DNA of 64,000 nt from Henckelia pumila (Eukaryota; Streptophyta; Magnoliopsida; Lamiales; Gesneriaceae), in contig NW_027331833.1 in the NCBI RefSeq assembly GCF_033568475.1, positions 3,472,001-3,536,000 on the forward strand. Reading direction: 5' to 3'. The notes below the pieces were generated by a model, which saw only the letters and a list, made by a program, of their open reading frames with translations, had not been told where the DNA came from and made no database searches. The first letter of the stretch is position 1, and every line of letters begins with the position of its first letter. This document shows, piece by piece, positions 57,437 to 64,000 of this stretch. The position numbers and the translations under genes were made by a program.

Positions 57437-59508
57437 AGCAACCATTAAAACCCAGAATGAATAAAAAATTCATTCACTGTTGGGTATGGGTTTTAGTGGT
57501 ACAAAAAAAAAACAACTTGGTTGCTCACAAATTTCCCACACCCTAGGGTGCAGGGGATCATTTCTGATATATATAAAATCCTCTAAAAGCAAACATCAAT
57601 CATAGTGTTAAAATGGTTCACACAATTTAATGCTTTCACTTTCTTTTTTATTCTTCTTTTATTTTTGATGTAACAGCTTGATGAATACATGGCCAAATTG
57701 GAGGTTCAGCTAACTCAAAATGGGCATTCTATTTATGTGTTGCAGCTCACCTTCACCAAATGTTCATTAATTGGATTTGCATTTATGGTGTAATAAAAAT
57801 GCATGCTGCCATTACTGATTACTGTTATGTAATTTATGAACATCAGAGGGAGAAAGTAATAAATTAACCACAAATGCATGCAATGAGAGTTCTTGTCTGT
57901 AAAAGAAACCCCCATCTTAAATACATCCATTAAAATTTTGTGTTCTCTTCTGCAAAGCATGGGAAAAGTTGCAATTTAACCAACTTCACTCACCTGCATT
58001 CCCAGGATCCATCCACCTTCTCACAAAATAACACACAAAATCACAAAGATATTCTGAAGAATTTAAGGTTGAGATGGCATGCAGATTGCCTTTCCAATGT
58101 CTTTCTCATACAGTATTGCGGGTGCCAGAATACGCTCCTGAGAAAGATGGGTATGATCAAGTTTGTCATACCGAAGTATTTTCATGTATACAAAAAATAG
58201 TCACCTTAAAACAGTTTAGCCGGATCAAAGAAACTGTTATCTCTAGCATGTAAACAGGCAGCCTGAAGGCAGTGGAAACGCTAATGTATCAGTCTAAATC
58301 ATGGAAGTTGTTTCGGATATGCCATATGCGTGAAATACTAATATTATTTAGCAGCACCATATATTGATGTTGTAACTTGTAATATAATCTCAAAAACTTT
58401 GGCAGGATGTCGGCTCATTTTAAACTTTTATATATTAGATCCACTTGGTTACTCGTGGAGCAGCACAAATGACACATCAGTCGCATACCTTACATCGACA
58501 AATTACAAGGATTTCATCAACAAAACATCAAGTTTCAAGATAGGATTAAAGCAAAGGAGGGTTTTGTCGCACAGTCTCATTGGTTAGCCCGCAATCTGCA
58601 CAAGATCATTTTGTCCCTCATTCAACAATAGCAATACATCTCTTTGTGATCTTTCTTATTCAGTGCTTCCAAGTTCCAAAGCACGATCTTGATATTGCAA
58701 GAGCAATAGAAGATAACATAGTAGCCTGGAAGTGAAGCTTAAACCAGCATTCGACTCACAATGACGCCATCATGGTCTATGCTTCGGAAACCGAATCAAC
58801 AAAGAGGGACCCTGCTAACTACTGCACAAATTTCTGAAACACAGAACCATTCCACACAAAAAATATTTGCTCTTTCACTACCTTAAAACCAAAAATCTTC
58901 AGATGGTTCTTTTCCCCTCATGGGTATTCTATTTATCAGAAAATGGCAATAAGACTATGTTGCTTTCAGATGAAATTTATCGAAGGCAATAAACCACTTT
59001 ATCTCGCCGATAACCATTCCTTAAAAAAAAAAACCATTCCAACCGAATGAATATTACTAAAATTAACTATTTTTCTCTCTGAGAGCATAGTTGAACCCAG
59101 TTCTTCAGATCCAAGGGTGGATATTTCAAACATCAAAATGGAAATATATTTAACATTAGGGACACTTTTCTATATGATAGCATTCGTCTTTAGCACCTTA
59201 TAAATCATAATCTCAGTCTTTTGGCTTAAAAAATGGCACTAAAGCTCTCTTTCCACAACAAACTGAACAGCCAGCAATTCGACAGACAGAAATATGTTTA
59301 GACCAATATAAAAATCATACGTACAGAAAAAGAATCTGAATCTTTCGTCACCAAATAAAAAACCATACAAGTAGAAAAAATTATGGATATCCCCTGAATG
59401 TCTGAAAAGAATGATCTACTCAGATACAGTAATCAAAAAAACAAATTGAATTCTAACCTCAAATATCACAAAATAGTCCAACACAACGTATTCAGAAAAT
59501 CCCTGAAA
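57434..59508. other. Intergenic, no gene recognised
   Basis: Composition is more balanced than neighbouring spacers at 57900-59000, and the right part may include 3' transcribed sequence of the minus-strand Kazal-type gene. Short frames here have no domain. I cannot exclude a short unrecognised gene near 57940-58590. Confidence 0.4.
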
Positions 59509-59886
59509 TCAAAGAAGTCCAAACAATACAAACACCCCAAGTAGTATGAGCCACACAATGTGAACCAGCAAAAGGGCCTGTCCAGCTGATCCGCCATTGC
59601 CAACCTCGCAGACTCCCAATTTCTTGACACGTGCTCCGGCGCAGTGAGCATCGGGGCATCCACACCAATAGGTGACGCCGTCATCCCCGCAGACCGGATC
59701 AGCCCGGAAACATTTCACCGGGCAGGAATTTTGGCCCGAATTTGACGGGCAGAGGTCATTTTCCTGTGGATCGGAAGGTAGCTGTTTGATGACATCAGTG
59801 TCCGATCGGACGGTGGGAGCGAGAACGGTGGCGACAAGAAGAACGAGGAAGCAAATCGAGAAAGATTTTTCGGTGAACAACTGCAT
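59509..59886 (-). CDS. Kazal-type protease-inhibitor-like secreted protein
   Basis: The product has 125 residues. Residues 1-28 are a secretion signal (KSFSICFLVLLVATVLAPTV). The central Cys-rich domain (about residues 46-93) reads CPVKCFRADPVCGDDGVTYW, then CGCPDAHCAGARV and LGVC, the plant version of the Kazal fold with the VCGxDGVTY motif. The last 22 residues are hydrophobic (LLLVHIVWLILLGVFVLFGL) and preceded by small residues GNGGSAG, which fits a GPI-anchor signal or a membrane anchor. Animal Kazal domains inhibit serine proteases; plant members are largely uncharacterised. It is a single-exon coding sequence with no damage. The ATG at 59886 is chosen because the signal peptide follows at once. 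Confidence 0.88.
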   Translation of the reverse strand: MQLFTEKSFSICFLVLLVATVLAPTVRSDTDVIKQLPSDPQENDLCPSNSGQNSCPVKCFRADPVCGDDGVTYWCGCPDAHCAGARVKKLGVCEVGNGGSAGQALLLVHIVWLILLGVFVLFGLL

Positions 59887-62800
59887 CTCGGCGAGCTTTA
59901 AGAGATCAATTAAAGCTCACCGATTGAAAAATATATCCCTTGATTCCCACCTCTCCACTATTACGATGAAAATGGCTTCCGGATTCAGCGGAATTTGATG
60001 AGAAATGCAAAATTTTCGATTCTAGGGTTTTGCTTTCATTGATGGGAATGTGATTTGGGCGAAAGCGAGGAATTTCTTGTGGAAGATGTCAACAATGTGC
60101 TTATTCCGTTACTTTTCTGCACACCGTTTCAATTCAAAATTTCAAACATCGAGGACTATATAAATTTAATTCGTATTTGAAAACTGGGATTTTTTTGTGT
60201 GACTCAAAAAATTTGATTTATGTGGTTATGTATAAAATTTTTAGAATTGAAAGTAATCCAATTCAAAATTATCGTTGGGAATATCACAAAAATTCTCATT
60301 AGACCATTTCTTGTGTCGATTCTGTGATATTGATTTCTGACCCGAACCATCTCGTAAAAAATATTATTTTTATGTTGACATGTTACATTTTAAACGTAAA
60401 TATGGAACGGATAAACTTATTTTTTAATATAGTTATGCAATACTGACTCATAAAAATCCTACTAAGCATTATTAGAACTAGTATCTCGGAGCACGCATTG
60501 CGTGCTCGTACAATCATAGTTTTGTTTTTTAATTTATTTTTGTTTTATAAATATTTGTAATTAAATTATAAAATAAATAAAAAAGGGTAAATAAAAATTT
60601 GAAAAACAAAAAAAAAACTAATTAAGGGTATTATTGACATATTAAAAAATGTTCACCGAAATTTAGTTATTATTCACATCTCTCCCTTAATTAATAGTAT
60701 AGATAAAAAAATGATGAATTTGTTTTCTTTAGTTTTGTTAATTTCAAGTTTATACGGACAAACACACACTGTAATCGATCAAAGACTAACTAAATATGTA
60801 ATCGATAAACATTTGTGTATCTTCTTCCTGGTTATAACTTCTTTAACTAAAAGACTAAGTTAGTCACACACACATGTTTCATACTCTTGTGGGATATATA
60901 TATATATATATATATATTACCACGTTTACGAATAACTCTATTTTTTATTATTACTCTATTTAGATGAAGATAATTCAAATCAATAGATTTTTTTGTGTAT
61001 CTGTTGATTAATAACGCATCAATAAATTAAATGCAAAATTATACATTACTTATTTATACATTAGTTATATTTTTATTTATACATTAGTTATATAAAATAG
61101 AATGAAATTCAATTACGTTATTATTTAGTGGACTTAAAATACATTAATTAACATGAATTAATATATATATATATATATATAAATATGAAAAGAGCGAATT
61201 TGAAGTTTATGGTATTATTTTTTTACACAATAAAAATATATTTGAAATACATATATTGAAATTTTTTCATCCAATCACAATCTAAGACATTTATTTATAA
61301 TAATGATTTAGGCCTCCAAAATATCAATTATGGGACACCAACACATCTCTAATTTAAGTAGGTCTCTTGTGAGATGGTCTGATTCGTGAGACGGGTCGAC
61401 TTTGACTATATTTACAATAAAAATTAATACTTTTGACATAATAAGCAATACTTTTTCATGTATAACCCAAATACAAGATCCATCTCACAAAATTGATCTG
61501 TGAAACCGTCTTGCAAGAGTTTTCGAGAATTTAGAAATAGGCATTTCCATTCATTCATATACACATTCTCTATTCAACGTCTCATATTTTAGTGAAACAT
61601 TTAGCTTCTCGAGATGTACATTTAATTTTTGTATAAAACGACAGAAACATCACTTCAGAAACTATATTTAAAAAAACGCCCATTGAGCGTCGAATCACCA
61701 ATAGAAATTGATGGTATGTTTTAAAGAAAATGTGACTTCGATACATTTCGATATTATTATTAACATATAAATTAAGAATTATTTCTCTTCGATCAAATCG
61801 GGTTTTGGATAAACGAAAGGGGATATAGTTCAACCGTTCAAGTTTGTTTTTGAGCGAAAAGTCTTGTAGATCAAGTTAACGTGACATTGATTTGCCAGTC
61901 GGATGCTTGTATTTCGGCTCCACAAGTTAGGTTTAGCAGCTAAGCCAATTAAGAGTTTTTTTTTTGTTTGTTTGTCTTTTTTTCATTTCCTAATATTTTA
62001 GTCAATTAATCATTTGAAATTATTATGTTATAACTAAAACACAACAGAAGATATTCCAGAAGCAATGCAAACGAATAAACAGAAAAGGAAACTTGAAACC
62101 AATAAACAATCGAAATCAAGAACACACGGGATTACTTGGTTCGAATTATGAATTAATCATACATCCAAGGATTTGGGAACATCCCATTATGAATTCACTA
62201 TAACTCAATCAATATCCAATCGTTACAATCCCCATTCTATCTCAACTCATGAATTAACAGAGAACAAAGAACAATATACTTGGAATACATAAGAATCAGA
62301 TCTTGAAGTCCATAGCTCAGCCGTAAGCTAACTTTGAAGATAATTCTAATTTCCAGATAAGCAACGCTCGTTTTCTGGGGATACGATTCTTCAAGATAGA
62401 GAGGTTTTCTGTTTCTTGAGTTAAATCTCGATCTCAGTTCCATCAAGCCCTTAAAACCACTTAACGGCCAAAGTAACTAACCTAATGACCAATCATAGCC
62501 ACTGGATCAAGCTTATCCTCAAAGACTGATCTTGACCGTCCATTGCAACTAATTGCAAAGTCAACTTAAAGTCTTCACATATTATAACAACAAGAGTTTG
62601 TTGTGTTACTTGTGTAGGCTTATGCTAACTATTTTCCTTGACCTCTTCCACATTTTATTAATAAAAGAAAAAAAAACATGGATAGTTGATTAGTTTTATT
62701 AGGTGGAAAGAGTCTTGTGATAGATAATTAACCCATCCACCAATTATTCTTATTTGTATAACATTGGAAATCGTAGTCACTGTCTTTCGTTATGTATTTG

Positions 62801-63652
62801 ATGATTCTCAAGATTACATAGTGCATGAAGTATTAAATTGGTTAATCGAGAGACTAACAATTTAATAAGTTAGAATATCCAGAATTGAACCTCCTCTACA
62901 GACGTCCGTATATGATATAAGATTTCGTTACTTAGTTATAACAAACTCATTAAAAATAATAATAACTAAAATAAAAATTGGGCAACTTCTCTTGTCAATA
63001 TCAAAATTAATGTTCATATGAAAAAAGATGAGCGTAAAATGTCTAAGATTTTCCATATTTTACGCTACACAATTGGTCCAATGAGGATAAATATTCTTTC
63101 AAAAAAAATGAGGATAAATATAAAAGCCCAAGTCCCAACTCTAGGTTTGCCATTAAACCATTAAATCGTTATGAGTTATGACCCAACCCCCTTAAATATT
63201 AATTTGTTATTTTGAGATATCTGAGACTGACGAATGAATATAATACACATGTATAAACTGGGGGTGATATTGATTTATATATTACTCGCACTCCAATTAA
63301 TGTATAAAATTTATTACAAAAGGGAGTATAAAATAGCATAGCTGGTAAAGGATATTTTTATTTAAGTTACATAAATCAAGTAATTATTAAATATTTTTTT
63401 TTTCTAAAATGAATGAGATATCGATTTTGGGAAAACGACAGACATTTCACTCCCAGTTTGAACCAAAATGTGATCGGGCGATCGGCTACTATCCATCGAT
63501 AAGATTTAGGTAGTGTTTGAGAGAGCTTTTAGTAAATATTTTTCAGTTTTTTCTTAAATTTTTTTTATAAAATTTCAAAATTTTGTTAAGAAAAAACTGA
63601 GAAGTGCTTCCTAGAAACTCTTTCAAACCGCTGCCTTAAGAAGTATTTGAAG
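59887..63652. other. Upstream of the Kazal-type gene, then AT-rich spacer
   Basis: 59887-60150 likely includes the leader and promoter of the Kazal-type gene. The rest is AT-rich, with (AT)n tracts at about 60894-60917 and 61161-61181. A balanced part at 62040-62600 resembles the sort of sequence seen in LTR ends, but no boundary is found. No gene is recognised. Confidence 0.5.
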
Positions 63653-64000
63653 TAGGGGTATCAAAACTCAACACAACCCATCAACCCGACATGACCCAAC
63701 TCGAAAAATATCAGGTTAGGGTTGGGGATTTTGGGTTTGGGTTGAATCGGGTTGACCCGAAATCTAACCCGAAAAAAGTAATCGGGTTTGGGTTGGGTTA
63801 GGGTCAACCCGAGTTGACCCGAAATGACCCAAAACTTTTAATTATTATTATTATTTTATATAAAATTAAAATAAATTTACTATATTTTTATACGTTATAT
63901 GTTTGAAAAAAATTATTATATATTGATATAATATATTTTCTTCATTTAATGTTTATTTTGTATAATTTTTATTTTTTAAAATATTTTTTTTATTTTTTGT
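63653..64000. mobile_element. Left part of a hAT-like MITE running off the window
   Basis: It starts taggggtatcaaaactcaac. It is followed by tandem ggttgacccgaa / gggttgggtt motifs, then AT-rich sequence. The start resembles the TAGGGGTG-type ends of the other hAT elements here, and the interior resembles 15058-15299. The right end and target duplication lie outside the window. Confidence 0.5.

Noticed and set aside
1-64000. tRNA, rRNA, CRISPR arrays and prokaryote-type operons
   Set aside because: No cloverleaf with A and B boxes, rRNA core or spacer-repeat array was recognised; tandem repeats here lack unique spacers and the genes have spliceosomal introns.

Overview
This window is nuclear DNA from a flowering plant, most likely a eudicot. 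The evidence is intron-containing plant gene families (a TGA-type bZIP factor, a thaumatin-like protein, RNase P subunit POP5, a ZAT-type C2H2 zinc finger with an EAR motif, a plant Kazal-type protein), AT-rich spacers, and abundant Copia, Gypsy-like and hAT transposons. I cannot name the species.

Layout. 1-6.2 kb is transposon debris: a minus-strand Copia RNase H relic, one 1.54 kb LTR of Gypsy type with a palindrome array upstream of its TATA box, and degenerate internal sequence. 6.6-10.25 kb holds a tandem duplication of a ZAT-like zinc-finger gene. The first copy is a truncated stub cut by a hAT element; the second is intact. 10.85-13.4 kb is an HSP70 pseudogene (minus) split by another hAT element. 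14-21.9 kb is mostly non-genic, with a 242-bp hAT MITE and a clean 2.8 kb solo LTR. 21.9-26.9 kb has two minus-strand genes: a thaumatin-like protein and a small conserved Cys-rich protein of unknown role.

27.3-44.9 kb is a transposon block: a 1.57 kb hAT element, then a Copia element (251-bp LTRs) whose gag is interrupted by a younger Copia (1860-bp LTRs, target duplication gagat). The outer Copia lies within 20 bp of the probable core promoter of POP5 (plus). POP5 converges on an eight-exon TGA2-like bZIP gene (minus, 47.3-51.7 kb). 52.9-64 kb is mostly intergenic with a TRIM-like element, a palindrome-filled hAT element, microsatellites, a 431-bp duplication, one Kazal-type gene (minus, 59.5 kb), and the left end of another hAT-like element at the right edge.

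How the genes work. POP5 is a core tRNA-processing gene. The TGA-like factor, the thaumatin-like protein and the ZAT-like repressor belong to families active in stress and defence, but nothing here shows they are co-regulated. The most interesting structures are in the transposons: a 57-aa two-helix membrane ORF with its own TATA box in the outer Copia leader, 108-bp leader repeats, a hairpin trio and a TGGGC array in the solo LTR, and a 3' LTR promoter pointing into POP5. No tRNA, rRNA or CRISPR was recognised.
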